A stretch of DNA of 64,000 nt. It comes from Lichenihabitans sp033947565. Lineage in GTDB: Bacteria > Pseudomonadota > Alphaproteobacteria > Rhizobiales > Beijerinckiaceae. The notes beneath the pieces are model-generated. The model was given only the letters and a program-made list of their open reading frames with translations. It ran no database searches and was not told the origin of the DNA. The DNA lies in assembly GCF_033947565.1 (NCBI RefSeq), contig NZ_JARPVX010000010.1, forward strand, positions 34,229-98,228, in the 5' to 3' direction. The translations under genes and the position numbers were made by a program. This document shows, piece by piece, positions 18,887-27,083 of this stretch (positions within the stretch are counted from its first letter, which is position 1; the number at the start of each line of letters is the position of its first letter).

Positions 18887-19672
18887 TCAGTCATCGTCGT
18901 CGTCCTTGCGGTTTTCGGGCTCGCAGCCCGGCGCCGGATGGCTGATCCGGGCCTCGAGGTAGAGCCGGCACATTTCGGCATTGGCCTCGGCGGCGCCCTT
19001 GATGCGGCGCAGGGTTCGCAGGTGCATCCCGTAGGCGGCGGGTGCGATTGATGCGCCGTCGAGCGTGATGAAGGCTGGGGCCGCGCCGTCCGACCCGCCT
19101 GCCTCGTGGCGGCGGAGCGCCAGGTAGCGCAGGGCCCCGGCTTGGAGTTCGTCCGGCCTACCGCGCGTCAAGGCCTCGAGACCGGCCATCGTGGTGGCGA
19201 GCGCCGCCTCGATGCCGTGCCGGGCCACCAGGGCCCGCAACAATTTCTCCTGTCGCCCCAGAAAGGCGCGTTCACGGAAGGCGCGGCGGATCTCGGCAAG
19301 GTCGGTGCTGGCTTCGCCGGCGAACACCTCCGCGAAGCCGCGCCCTTCGGCGACGCCGCGATTGATTTTCCCCGAAGCGAAGTGATCGACGAGCCGCACC
19401 CGGGCCGTGTCGATGGACGACAGTTGTTCCACCGCCAGCCGCATATCGCTCGCCATCAGGAAGGCGAAATTCGCCGAACACCAGAAGGTGGGCAGGCGAA
19501 AAGTGATGTCGGCCCGCCGGCCCTCCACCGCCACGGCCTCGATGAAGCCCATGGCGGCGACGGATTCGTCGAGTTCGGGGTCCATGACAGTGTCGAGGGC
19601 CGCCATCACAGCCGCATTGCTCCCTGGAGTGGCGTCCACCGGCTCCGATTCACAAGCGTCAGGCCGCGACAT
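18887..19672 (-). CDS. MIP18/DUF59-like iron-sulfur assembly domain protein with C-terminal extension
   Basis: About 261 residues; the ATG at 19672 (AGAAGG upstream) or 19684 could be used. N-terminal ~90 residues resemble the MIP18/PaaD (DUF59) fold: VMAALDTVMDPELDESVAAMGFIEAV and DITFRLPTFWCSANFAFLMASDMRLAV, including the conserved DPEL region and a Cys. The remaining ~160 residues are helical and end in a very acidic tail (five Asp). It overlaps the amidohydrolase start region and glyoxalase gene (8 bases). Inference: an accessory factor for a metalloenzyme of this pathway. Function uncertain. Confidence 0.65.
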   Translation of the reverse strand: MSRPDACESEPVDATPGSNAAVMAALDTVMDPELDESVAAMGFIEAVAVEGRRADITFRLPTFWCSANFAFLMASDMRLAVEQLSSIDTARVRLVDHFASGKINRGVAEGRGFAEVFAGEASTDLAEIRRAFRERAFLGRQEKLLRALVARHGIEAALATTMAGLEALTRGRPDELQAGALRYLALRRHEAGGSDGAAPAFITLDGASIAPAAYGMHLRTLRRIKGAAEANAEMCRLYLEARISHPAPGCEPENRKDDDDD

Positions 19673-20720
19673 CGACCTTCTCATCGCCGCGTGTCAGCAG
19701 GATTTCGCCGTCATCGGCTGAAGTCGGTTCCGGCAGCCGGCACTCGGACGGCACATCGATGTCGTAGAGGCGGGCCATGTTGAGGCCGAGGATCTTGCGC
19801 TTGACCTCCATGGTCAGCTCGGTCGCGGCCTCCTTGGCGAGGTCGTCGGGGAACTCATAGGCCATGAACTGCTCGACGATCCACTTCGGGCTGGTAATCC
19901 CGTAGTCGGAGCCGAAGGTCAGCCGGTCCGGGCCGAGGAAATACAGGAGGTCCGAAAGCATCTGGCCGAAGTACTTGGGCCGCGCATGGATGAAGGACGG
20001 GATCAACGCCAAACCGCCGATGACGTTCGGCTCCTGGCCTGCGATCCAACAGAAGTCGTCGATACGCGGCATGCCGCAATGGTCGACCACGAAGGTGAGG
20101 TCCGGGAAGGCGGTTGCCACATAGTCGACATCCCGTACGTCGAACGCGTCGAGGTTCAAGGGGTGGATGGTCGGCCCCTTATGGATATGGACGTTCTTGA
20201 TACCGAGCTCCCGACACTTCTCCATATAGGGCGCAACGATATCCTCTCGGAGCGTGTAGCCCTTCGACACCCCGTTCCATTCGGCCGTGTAGAGCTTGAC
20301 GCCTTTAAATCTATGCTTGGCGTGATCCGCCTCGAGCTTCTCGAGACCACGGGCACCGTCGCGCGGGTCGCAGCGTCCATTCAGGATCACCTTATCGGGG
20401 TACGCGCGCTTGAAGGCAGCGCATTGTTCGGTGGTGTTGAAGCCGTCGACGAAGAAATCGTGCAGGTTGGTCGGCAGCATCACGGCCATGTCGACGTAGC
20501 CGTCCTCGAACAGGTCCTTGGCAGCCCCTTCGACGCCGTAATGGCAGAAGCGGTCGAAGTCCCAGCGCTGCTCCTTCGGCGTCATGCCGACGTGTGAGCC
20601 CCAAAAGCTTTCGATGAAGGTGAGGCCGTATCGATTACGCCGGTTCTCGGGCCGCGCATCCCAGAGATGAATGTGACCGTCGACGACGAAGACCTTGTCA
20701 CCTTGTGGCGTGACAAACAT
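19659..20720 (-). CDS. Amidohydrolase-2 family metal-dependent hydrolase/decarboxylase
   Basis: About 353 residues from the ATG at 20720 (GGGAGAG upstream). Seen: VVDGHIHLWDAR (first metal-binding H-x-H), KNVHIHKGP, FVVDHCGMPRIDD and LTFGSDYGITSP, giving the set of His/Asp ligands of the TIM-barrel amidohydrolase_2 group. Known members hydrolyse lactones or decarboxylate aromatic and dicarboxylic acids. First gene of the eight-gene minus-strand operon ending with the SDR at 13866. Inference: acts on the substrate imported by the sugar-type transporter. Confidence 0.88.
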   Translation of the reverse strand: MFVTPQGDKVFVVDGHIHLWDARPENRRNRYGLTFIESFWGSHVGMTPKEQRWDFDRFCHYGVEGAAKDLFEDGYVDMAVMLPTNLHDFFVDGFNTTEQCAAFKRAYPDKVILNGRCDPRDGARGLEKLEADHAKHRFKGVKLYTAEWNGVSKGYTLREDIVAPYMEKCRELGIKNVHIHKGPTIHPLNLDAFDVRDVDYVATAFPDLTFVVDHCGMPRIDDFCWIAGQEPNVIGGLALIPSFIHARPKYFGQMLSDLLYFLGPDRLTFGSDYGITSPKWIVEQFMAYEFPDDLAKEAATELTMEVKRKILGLNMARLYDIDVPSECRLPEPTSADDGEILLTRGDEKVDVAA

Positions 20721-20795
20721 GGGAGCTCTCCCGCACTCGATTGGAGGTCGGCCATTCCGGCTCTTTGCCCGCCAAATCACTATGCCATGATGTTC

Positions 20796-20811
20796 AAATG
20801 TCCTACAACTT
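20796..20811. promoter_or_regulatory. Candidate GntR operator between divergent operons
   Basis: The AT-rich gap between the amidohydrolase and GlcD-like genes contains AAATGTCCTACAACTT, an imperfect inverted repeat (TGT-N3-ACA) of the kind bound by FadR/FCD-type regulators. The likely ligand protein is the GntR regulator at 22246. Weak, position-based call. Confidence 0.25.
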
Positions 20812-20833
20812 AAAAAACGGCAAGGGGTCGGTC

Positions 20834-22228
20834 ATGCTGGATGGAAACGCAGGCTTCTTTGAACGGTTCGGCGCCGTCGGCGCCGAGGCCCAGGACCGCT
20901 ACGTCACGGACTGGTCGCGTGATCTCACCGGGCGCGCCCGGGTGGTGGTACGGCCGACGTCGACCGAAGAGGTCGCGGCCGTGGTGCGCCATTGCGCCGA
21001 GCAGAACCTCGCGGTCGTGCCGCAAGGGGGGCACACGGGCCTCGTCGGTGGCGCTACGCCCTCGCCGGAGGGGGGCGAGGTGGTGATCAGTCTGGAGCGT
21101 CTCGACCGGGTGCGCGAGATCGACGCTGAGAATTTCACCATGACGGTCGAGGCGGGCTGCATCCTCGAGAAGATCCATGCGGCTGCGGCTGTGGCGGACC
21201 GGCTGTTTCCCTTGCAGCTCAGCGCCCAGGGCTCCTGCCAAATCGGCGGCAACATCGCCACCAATGCGGGCGGCCTCAATGTGGTGCGCTACGGCATGAC
21301 GCGCGATCTCGTGCTCGGGGTGGAGGCCGTGCTGGCGGACGGGCAGGTCTGGAATGGTCTGCGCAAGCTGCGCAAGAACAATACAGGCTATGATTTGAAG
21401 CAGCTGTTCCTCGGCTCGGAAGGCACGCTCGGCATCGTCACGGCAGCCTGCTTGAAACTATTCCCCAAGCCGACGCAGGTCGAAACCGCCTTCCTGGCGG
21501 TCGAGTCGTCCGACGCGGCTGTGGCCCTGTTCGGCCGGGCACGCCGTGACCTCAGCGATCTGCTGTCCGCGTTCGAGCTACTGCCGCGTCGTGGGGTCGA
21601 GCTTGGCCTGACGGCAGCGCCGCAGGCCCGGGACCCGCTCGAGGCGCCATCGCCGTTCTACGTGTTGATGGAGGTCACTGCGAGCGGGCTCCTCGATTTG
21701 AAGACGCTCGTGGAGCGCTTCCTCGAGGGCATCGTCATCGACGGCCTTGTGGCCGACGGGGCACTGGCCGCGAGCGGCGCCCAGGCGGCCGCCTTCTGGC
21801 AGATCCGCGAAGGCTTGATCGAGGCGCAGGCCAGGCAGGGCCGCCACCTGCGCACCGACGTGTCGATCCCGATCTCCGGCCTCGCGTCGTTCCTCGATCG
21901 AACCCATGCGGCGTTGGCCGACGCGGCGCCCGGTTGTGTGCCGCTCGCCTATGGCCATCTCGGTGACGGCAACATCCACTTCAACGTACTTCCGCCGGCG
22001 GGGCTCGACGATGTGGCGCGCGTGGCGCTGCTGTACCGCTGCGAGGCCATCATCTTTGCGGAGGTGGATGCTGCGTCCGGATCGATCAGCGCCGAACACG
22101 GCATCGGCCGCGTCAAGCGCAGCGCCTTTCTGGCGCGCACGCCACCACTCGACCTCGCCTTGCTGCGCAAGGTAAAATCCGCCCTTGATCCTGCTGGCCT
22201 GATGAGCCCGGGGCGGATTTTTGAGTGA
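20834..22228 (+). CDS. FAD-linked oxidase of the GlcD / D-2-hydroxyacid dehydrogenase family
   Basis: About 464 residues from the ATG at 20834 (AAGGGG upstream; ATG at 20798 is an alternative). FAD-binding motifs: VVPQGGHTGLVGGATP, then AQGSCQIGGNIATNAGGLNVVRYG, LFLGSEGTLGIVTAACLKLFP. C-terminal cap: YGHLGDGNIHFNV and AEHGIGRVKR, with the two His motifs characteristic of D-lactate and D-2-hydroxyglutarate dehydrogenases. No GlcE/GlcF partners are nearby, so it is probably the single-subunit type. Inference: oxidises the 2-hydroxy acid produced by the divergent catabolic operon. Confidence 0.92.
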   Translation: MLDGNAGFFERFGAVGAEAQDRYVTDWSRDLTGRARVVVRPTSTEEVAAVVRHCAEQNLAVVPQGGHTGLVGGATPSPEGGEVVISLERLDRVREIDAENFTMTVEAGCILEKIHAAAAVADRLFPLQLSAQGSCQIGGNIATNAGGLNVVRYGMTRDLVLGVEAVLADGQVWNGLRKLRKNNTGYDLKQLFLGSEGTLGIVTAACLKLFPKPTQVETAFLAVESSDAAVALFGRARRDLSDLLSAFELLPRRGVELGLTAAPQARDPLEAPSPFYVLMEVTASGLLDLKTLVERFLEGIVIDGLVADGALAASGAQAAAFWQIREGLIEAQARQGRHLRTDVSIPISGLASFLDRTHAALADAAPGCVPLAYGHLGDGNIHFNVLPPAGLDDVARVALLYRCEAIIFAEVDAASGSISAEHGIGRVKRSAFLARTPPLDLALLRKVKSALDPAGLMSPGRIFE

Positions 22229-22245
22229 CGGCCGGAGCGCCACCC

Positions 22246-22965
22246 ATGAGCCTGAACTCGCTGGACCGAACGCCGCAGCTGCCGATCCGCATCGTCGAGG
22301 CGATCCGGCGTGAGATCGGAGAAGGGCGACTGAAGCCGGGAGACCGGCTGCCGGGCGAGCAGATGCTGGCCGACACGTTCAAGGTCAGCCGCAACGTGGT
22401 GCGGGAGGCGATCGCACGGCTCCGCTCCGACGGGGTGGTTCAGTCGCGCCAGGGTATCGGCGCTTTCGTGGTGCGGAATACGCCGTTGCCCATCCTGCGG
22501 GTCGAACCTGATGCTGCGAACAACCGCGCCGCCTTTACTCACGTCTTCGAACTTCGGACCATGCTGGAAGTGCGGGCCGCCAGCCTGGCGGCCCTGCGCG
22601 GCACAGAGGCCCAGCACGCCGCCATCTCGGAGGCGCTCATGAAAATGCGCGGCATTGAGAAATGGGCCGACAAGGGAGTCGACGCTGACCTGGAATTCCA
22701 CCGTGCGGTGGCGCTCGCGACGGGCAACGACTACGTGGCTCGGGTGGTGGGCTTTGTGTCGGAACACATGAGGGACAGCATCCTCGAGACGCGTCGCCGG
22801 CCGAATGCCAATCTCAAGGACATCGTTGACATCACCATCACAGAGCATGAGGCGATCCATGACGCTATCGTTGCCCGCGATGCGGCCTTGGCTCGCGCAA
22901 CGATGGAACTGCACATCATCAACGCCGCCCAGCGCGTCGGCGTCTCGCTTCAAACAGGCTTGTAA
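22246..22965 (+). CDS. GntR-family (FadR/FCD) transcriptional regulator
   Basis: About 239 residues from the ATG at 22246; a GTG at 22225 is also in frame. Winged helix: RIVEAIRREIGEGRLKPGDRLPGEQMLADTFKVSRNVVREAIARLRSDG. FCD domain with DLEFHRAVA, ITEHEAIHDAI and MELHIINA providing the metal-binding Asp and His residues. It lies 17 bases after the GlcD-like gene and is likely co-transcribed with it. Inference: regulates the divergent sugar-type operon and its own transcript. Confidence 0.9.
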   Translation: MSLNSLDRTPQLPIRIVEAIRREIGEGRLKPGDRLPGEQMLADTFKVSRNVVREAIARLRSDGVVQSRQGIGAFVVRNTPLPILRVEPDAANNRAAFTHVFELRTMLEVRAASLAALRGTEAQHAAISEALMKMRGIEKWADKGVDADLEFHRAVALATGNDYVARVVGFVSEHMRDSILETRRRPNANLKDIVDITITEHEAIHDAIVARDAALARATMELHIINAAQRVGVSLQTGL

Positions 22966-23715
22966 ACTTGCCCAAGCCATCGGGTGTCTTTGGACAGGCC
23001 AGTTTTGCCAGGGCCCTATCGCTGAAGCCACGCCGCAGTCTACGCGATGGTCGATGGTTTTTTATTTTAAAGACCTGTGCATCGACCGGACGAAAGCTGC
23101 CAAGCCAGCCCGGCGTGTGCGCGATGTTGAGGAGCGGCTGCTCAAGCGCCGAGTCCGTCCAGAGCCGCCGTTCCGGGTCTAGCCAAGCTCACCAGTCGGT
23201 GACCGACCGCCTGTTCTCTTAATGACCACTTTCAGCCGCGGCACACCATCGAGGTGACGCTCGGTATTCGCCGCGGCGGGAAAAGACGCCGCCCTTGGAA
23301 CGCCGGCCGGATGCTTGGTGCCAAACGGGCGCTCTTGCCGCAGCCGGTCTGGGCCGTTCCCCTCCGCCTTAATCACGAAGGCAGGCTGCGCAGCCGGGCC
23401 ATGTTCGATCAGGCGATCGCCAGCAAGCTGCGACCTCGCGGTCAGTGCTCGCCTTCGATGACTGAGTTGCTCGGCCGTCGCCGCGCTATCGCCTCGCCGA
23501 CCGGCAGCGTGAAATTCAGCCTGTCGAGTACGATACGGCGTATCGGCCCGCGCGTCATGCCGAGGGCCTGGCCGGCCATGACTTGGCTGGGGTTGCTGCC
23601 GAGCATGCCAGCCCTGCCAATGTCGCCAAGGAACGGCGCTATCCTTGCATGTTGAGAATGCCTTGGTCTCAACGACGGGCTTTTCTGCTGAAAAGATTCG
23701 AACCTTCCGCCTGCA
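22966..23715. other. Gene-free, probably decayed stretch
   Basis: 750 bases with only short frames. One minus-strand piece near 23470-23620 (SQVMAGQALGMTRGPIRRIV) resembles the EAA loop of an amino acid ABC permease, but the surroundings are broken. No ribosome binding site, RNA gene or repeat was recognised. Probably a graveyard of former coding sequence between two regulators. Confidence 0.4.
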
Positions 23716-24420
23716 CTACGCAGGATCGAGGGCGCGGTGCAGCGCATGGGCGACGGCTAGGCCGGTGTTCGTGACGTGTGTCTGCCAGATCGATGCGGCG
23801 GCTTCGGCATCGCGACACCTCATCGCTTCCATGAGCAACGCGTGTTCGTGCATGGCTTGATCCCAACGCGCGTCGTCGACAATGGCATTGTAGCGGCCGC
23901 GGCGGCCGCGGAGTTCGAGGCGGGCATGGGTGGCCACGAGGTCGGGGTTCCCGGACAGGGTCAGCACAGCAGCGTGGATTTCGTTGTTGACCGCGAAATA
24001 CGCTTGCCTTTCACGGCGGCGGTGATGCGCCACCATCGCGGCATGCCGGCGTTCGAGTTCGTCGCAATCTTCTGCGTGCATCCTCATCGTCGCGAGCCGC
24101 GCCGCCAGGGCTTCCAAAGCCGCCATGACTTCGAAAAGGGCGAGTGCCTCGTCGGCCGTGTAGGGGAGGACGCGCGCTCCGCGGTTGGGCAGGAGTTCCA
24201 CCAAGCGGTCCTCGGCCAGAATGATCAGTGCCTCGCGGACCGGCGTGGCCGATACCGCGAGCGAAGCCGCAAGGGCCGCCACCTGGACGCGCGTTCCAGG
24301 CGGCAGTGTGCCCTGCACGATCATCGCGCGCAGATGGTCGGCGACCGATGCCGCAAGCGACGAGCGGGCGATGGGGAAGGTGTCCTCGGCGGGCACGGGC
24401 GCCGATCGTTCTGCCGTCAT
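23716..24420 (-). CDS. GntR-family (FCD) transcriptional regulator
   Basis: About 234 residues. DNA-binding domain: SVADHLRAMIVQGTLPPGTRVQVAALAASLAVSATPVREALIILAEDRLVELLPNRG. FCD domain with VNNEIHAAV, MHEHALLMEAM and IWQTHV as probable metal ligands. Its start overlaps the stop of the next GntR gene by four bases, so the two regulators are translationally coupled. Their helix-turn-helix regions differ, so they should read different or half-similar sites. Confidence 0.9.
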   Translation of the reverse strand: MTAERSAPVPAEDTFPIARSSLAASVADHLRAMIVQGTLPPGTRVQVAALAASLAVSATPVREALIILAEDRLVELLPNRGARVLPYTADEALALFEVMAALEALAARLATMRMHAEDCDELERRHAAMVAHHRRRERQAYFAVNNEIHAAVLTLSGNPDLVATHARLELRGRRGRYNAIVDDARWDQAMHEHALLMEAMRCRDAEAAASIWQTHVTNTGLAVAHALHRALDPA

Positions 24421-25214
24421 GGTGCGGGGTCGGCTGCGGCGGCTTGGGCGAGGACGGCCTCTCCGGTTCGCCGGGCGTGCGCCAGGATGAGGGCGCCCGC
24501 TTGTGCGCCGTCACCGCGAAGGAGTGCCTCGATCCAACCTTCGTGCTCGCGCATCGAGTCCGCCCAGCGCGCCGTCGAGGTCAGCGTCGAGGATCTGTTG
24601 TGCCGCGCCTTGTTGGACAACTCCCGGTGCAACGCCTCGAGAACCGGGCTCTCGGCCAAGCGGACGATGAGCGCATGCATCTTCTGGTTGGCCTGGAAAT
24701 AGGCTTGCTGGCGTCCTTCGCGGAAGCTCGCCTTCATGGTTTCCTGCAGCGCCCGCACGTCTGCGGCCGTGTGAGGCGTGATGCGTTCCGCCGCACGCTC
24801 CGCCGCATGGCGCTCCAGGGCTCCGATGACCTCGAAATGGTCGAGGATCTCGATATCCGAGAAGCGCCGGACCCGGGCCCCCCGTCCGGGCAGAAGCTCG
24901 AGCAAACCTTCGGAAGCCAGAAGCTTGACCGCTTCCCGGAGGGGCGTTCGCGACACCCCAAGCGCCCGGGCGATCGCGACCTCGTTGACCTTCTCGCCCG
25001 CTGCGATCTCGCCGCGCATCACCAAACGCCGCAAACGGTCGGCCGCCAGAGCGTGAAGCGGTTCGCGGCGCAGCGTCGGGGGCCCGCTTCGTTCCGCAAG
25101 CTCGGCGTGAGCGGATGATGCCTGATCGGTCACGATTTGCGGTTTCAAGGAACGCGGCACCCTGGCTGAGACCGTATCGCGACACGGGGCAGTGTGCACG
25201 ATCTTTGGCCGCAT
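24417..25214 (-). CDS. GntR-family (FCD) transcriptional regulator
   Basis: Up to 265 residues; the N-terminal ~45 are not conserved-looking, so a start further downstream is possible. DNA-binding part: ALAADRLRRLVMRGEIAAGEKVNEVAIARALGVSRTPLREAVKLLASEGLLELLPGRGARV. FCD metal-ligand pattern: ANQKMHALI, REHEGWIEAL, ILAHARR. Transcribed divergently from the dipeptide-type ABC operon and overlapping the second GntR gene. Inference: controls the operon starting at 25387. Confidence 0.9.
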   Translation of the reverse strand: MRPKIVHTAPCRDTVSARVPRSLKPQIVTDQASSAHAELAERSGPPTLRREPLHALAADRLRRLVMRGEIAAGEKVNEVAIARALGVSRTPLREAVKLLASEGLLELLPGRGARVRRFSDIEILDHFEVIGALERHAAERAAERITPHTAADVRALQETMKASFREGRQQAYFQANQKMHALIVRLAESPVLEALHRELSNKARHNRSSTLTSTARWADSMREHEGWIEALLRGDGAQAGALILAHARRTGEAVLAQAAAADPAP

Positions 25215-25386
25215 CGCTTCCGGGAGACAAGCCTGTTCGTGAGGCAGCTCCCTTGGCGTGATCGCTTATAGAATAATCAATTTTGTATGCACTATTTGAA
25301 AATTGCGCCGAAAACAATGGTTTATAAATTGGCACAGTATGTGCACATCGGCTTCTGTGATCGCTTGTGGCCCCCGGAGGTGTTTG
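25215..25386. promoter_or_regulatory. Divergent promoter region with strong RBS for the dipeptide ABC operon
   Basis: AT-rich 172-base gap. TTGTATGCAC (25283-25292) resembles an FCD-type GntR half-palindrome. TTGGCACAGTATGTGCACA around 25329-25347 contains a TGTGCACA palindrome. GGAGG at 25376-25380, six bases before the ATG at 25387, fixes the start of the binding protein. Operator assignments are inferred from position. Confidence 0.4.
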
Positions 25387-27009
25387 ATGCCCAATCCGTC
25401 GTCCCGTTTCTCGCCCGCCACCGCCTGCCTTGCAGCTGCGGCCGCGCTCCTGGCCGGGACGGCCGCCCCCGTTGCCGCGGCCACCCCGCGTGACGTCCTG
25501 ATCGAGGTGGCCGAGCATGGTCCCAATTCGCTCGATCCGATGACCCCGGCCGCCAACGAAACCAGTCAGCTCGTCGCTTGGCAGATCTACGACCGGCTGG
25601 TCACGCACGCCTTGAAGGCCACGCCGGATGGCAAGACCGTCTACGACGCCAGCAAGCTCGAGCCCGAGCTGGCAGAAAGCTGGACCGTCGATCCCGACGG
25701 CAAGACCATGGTGTTCCATCTGCGCAAGGATGCGGTGTTTCACGACGGCAGCCCGGTCACGGCGGCCGATGTGAAATGGTCGTTCGACCGCGCCATCGCG
25801 GCCGGTGGCTTTCCCGCCATTCAGATGGCGGCGGGCTCTTTGACCGATCCCAAGCAATTCACGGCCGTGGACGACCATACCTTCAAGATCACGCTCGACG
25901 CCGCCAACAAGCTGACGATGCCCGACCTCACGGTGCCGGTCCCCGACATCATGAATGCGAAGCTGGCCTTGTCGCACGCGACCGCCGAAGACCCTTGGGC
26001 GCTGAACTGGACGCGCGAGCATGATGCCGGGGGCGGCCCCTACAAGATCGCCAGCTGGAAGCCGGGCGATCAGATCGTGTTCGAGCGCTTCGACGCCTGG
26101 AAGTCCGGCCCGGCGCCGGCCATGAAGCGGGTCGTTTACCGCGAGATCGCATCGCCGGGAACGCGCCGCGCCCTGCTCGAAAAGGGTGACGTCGATGTTT
26201 CGATCGGCCTGCCGCCGAAGGATTACGCCGAACTGGCCTCGGCCGGAAAGGTCAACGTCATCGGTACGCTGATGCAGAACGAGATGTTCTACGTCGATTT
26301 GAGCACCACCACGAAGCCCTTCGACAACAAGCTGGTGCGCCAGGCGGTAGCCTATGCGGTGCCCTACGCCGCCATCATGAGCCAGGCGCTTTACGGGCGC
26401 GGCGAGCCGATGTTCGGCGCCGATCCGAAGGCGCCCTATGCGCCGAAGTGGCCCGTGGCGTCGCCCTACCAGACCGATCTCGCCAAGGCCAAGGATCTGC
26501 TGAAGCAGGCCGGCTACCCCGACGGCTTCAAAACCGAGATGTTCATCGACATGAGCCAGTCGACCGTCCAGGAGCCGATGGCGCTGCTGATCCAGGAACA
26601 GCTGAAGAAGATCGGCATCGACATGGCGATCACCAAGGTGCCGGGCTCGGAGTGGTTCGCCCGCATGGGGTCCAAGAAGCTGCCGATGGACATCAACTAT
26701 TTCTACGGTTGGCTCGACTACCCGGAATACTTCTACTTTTGGACCTATGACGGCAAGAACAACAGCGTGTTCAATACGCCGAACTACGTCAATCCGGCGC
26801 TCGACGAGCTCACCAATGCGGCCCGGTTCGAAAAGGAGCCGGCCAAATACGACGCGCTCATCTCCAAGATGAACACCATCGCCATGGACGACGTGCCACG
26901 CATCCCGATCGCGCATCTGTTCTCGGATATCGCGCTGCAAAAGGATGTGAAGGGGTACGTCTACTGGTTCCACACCAACCTCGACTACCGCTTCATCACC
27001 AAGAACTGA
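25387..27009 (+). CDS. Peptide/opine-type ABC transporter binding protein (SBP_bac_5)
   Basis: About 540 residues. Sec signal peptide to about residue 32 (cleavage near VAAAT). Mature sequence has family 5 features: LIEVAEHGPNSLDPMTPAANETSQLVAWQIYDRL, LAESWTVDPDGKTMVFHLRKDAVFHDGSPVTAADVKWSFDRA and KLVRQAVAYAVPYAAI. Known: such proteins bind di/oligopeptides, opines, glutathione or other small amides. First gene of the eight-gene operon to 33841. Inference: the substrate is an amide or imide processed by the amidase and racemases encoded downstream. Confidence 0.93.
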   Translation: MPNPSSRFSPATACLAAAAALLAGTAAPVAAATPRDVLIEVAEHGPNSLDPMTPAANETSQLVAWQIYDRLVTHALKATPDGKTVYDASKLEPELAESWTVDPDGKTMVFHLRKDAVFHDGSPVTAADVKWSFDRAIAAGGFPAIQMAAGSLTDPKQFTAVDDHTFKITLDAANKLTMPDLTVPVPDIMNAKLALSHATAEDPWALNWTREHDAGGGPYKIASWKPGDQIVFERFDAWKSGPAPAMKRVVYREIASPGTRRALLEKGDVDVSIGLPPKDYAELASAGKVNVIGTLMQNEMFYVDLSTTTKPFDNKLVRQAVAYAVPYAAIMSQALYGRGEPMFGADPKAPYAPKWPVASPYQTDLAKAKDLLKQAGYPDGFKTEMFIDMSQSTVQEPMALLIQEQLKKIGIDMAITKVPGSEWFARMGSKKLPMDINYFYGWLDYPEYFYFWTYDGKNNSVFNTPNYVNPALDELTNAARFEKEPAKYDALISKMNTIAMDDVPRIPIAHLFSDIALQKDVKGYVYWFHTNLDYRFITKN

Positions 27010-27083
27010 GGCGCCTATCCCGTGACGCCGCCGTCTCCAACCCGGGGAAGGTGGTGTCGCGCCCTGGAAAGCAATCGCCATCC

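Noticed and set aside
23885..23915. GCGGCCGCGGCGGCCGCGG sequence as a special repeat or methylation island.
   Set aside because: It simply encodes an Arg/Gly-rich stretch of the GntR protein at 23716-24420.
24511..27081. An 856-codon open frame on the minus strand opposite the dipeptide-binding protein.
   Set aside because: It is antisense to clear plus-strand genes with recognised domains, has repetitive Arg/Gly/His-rich sequence typical of shadow frames in GC-rich DNA, and has no ribosome binding site.
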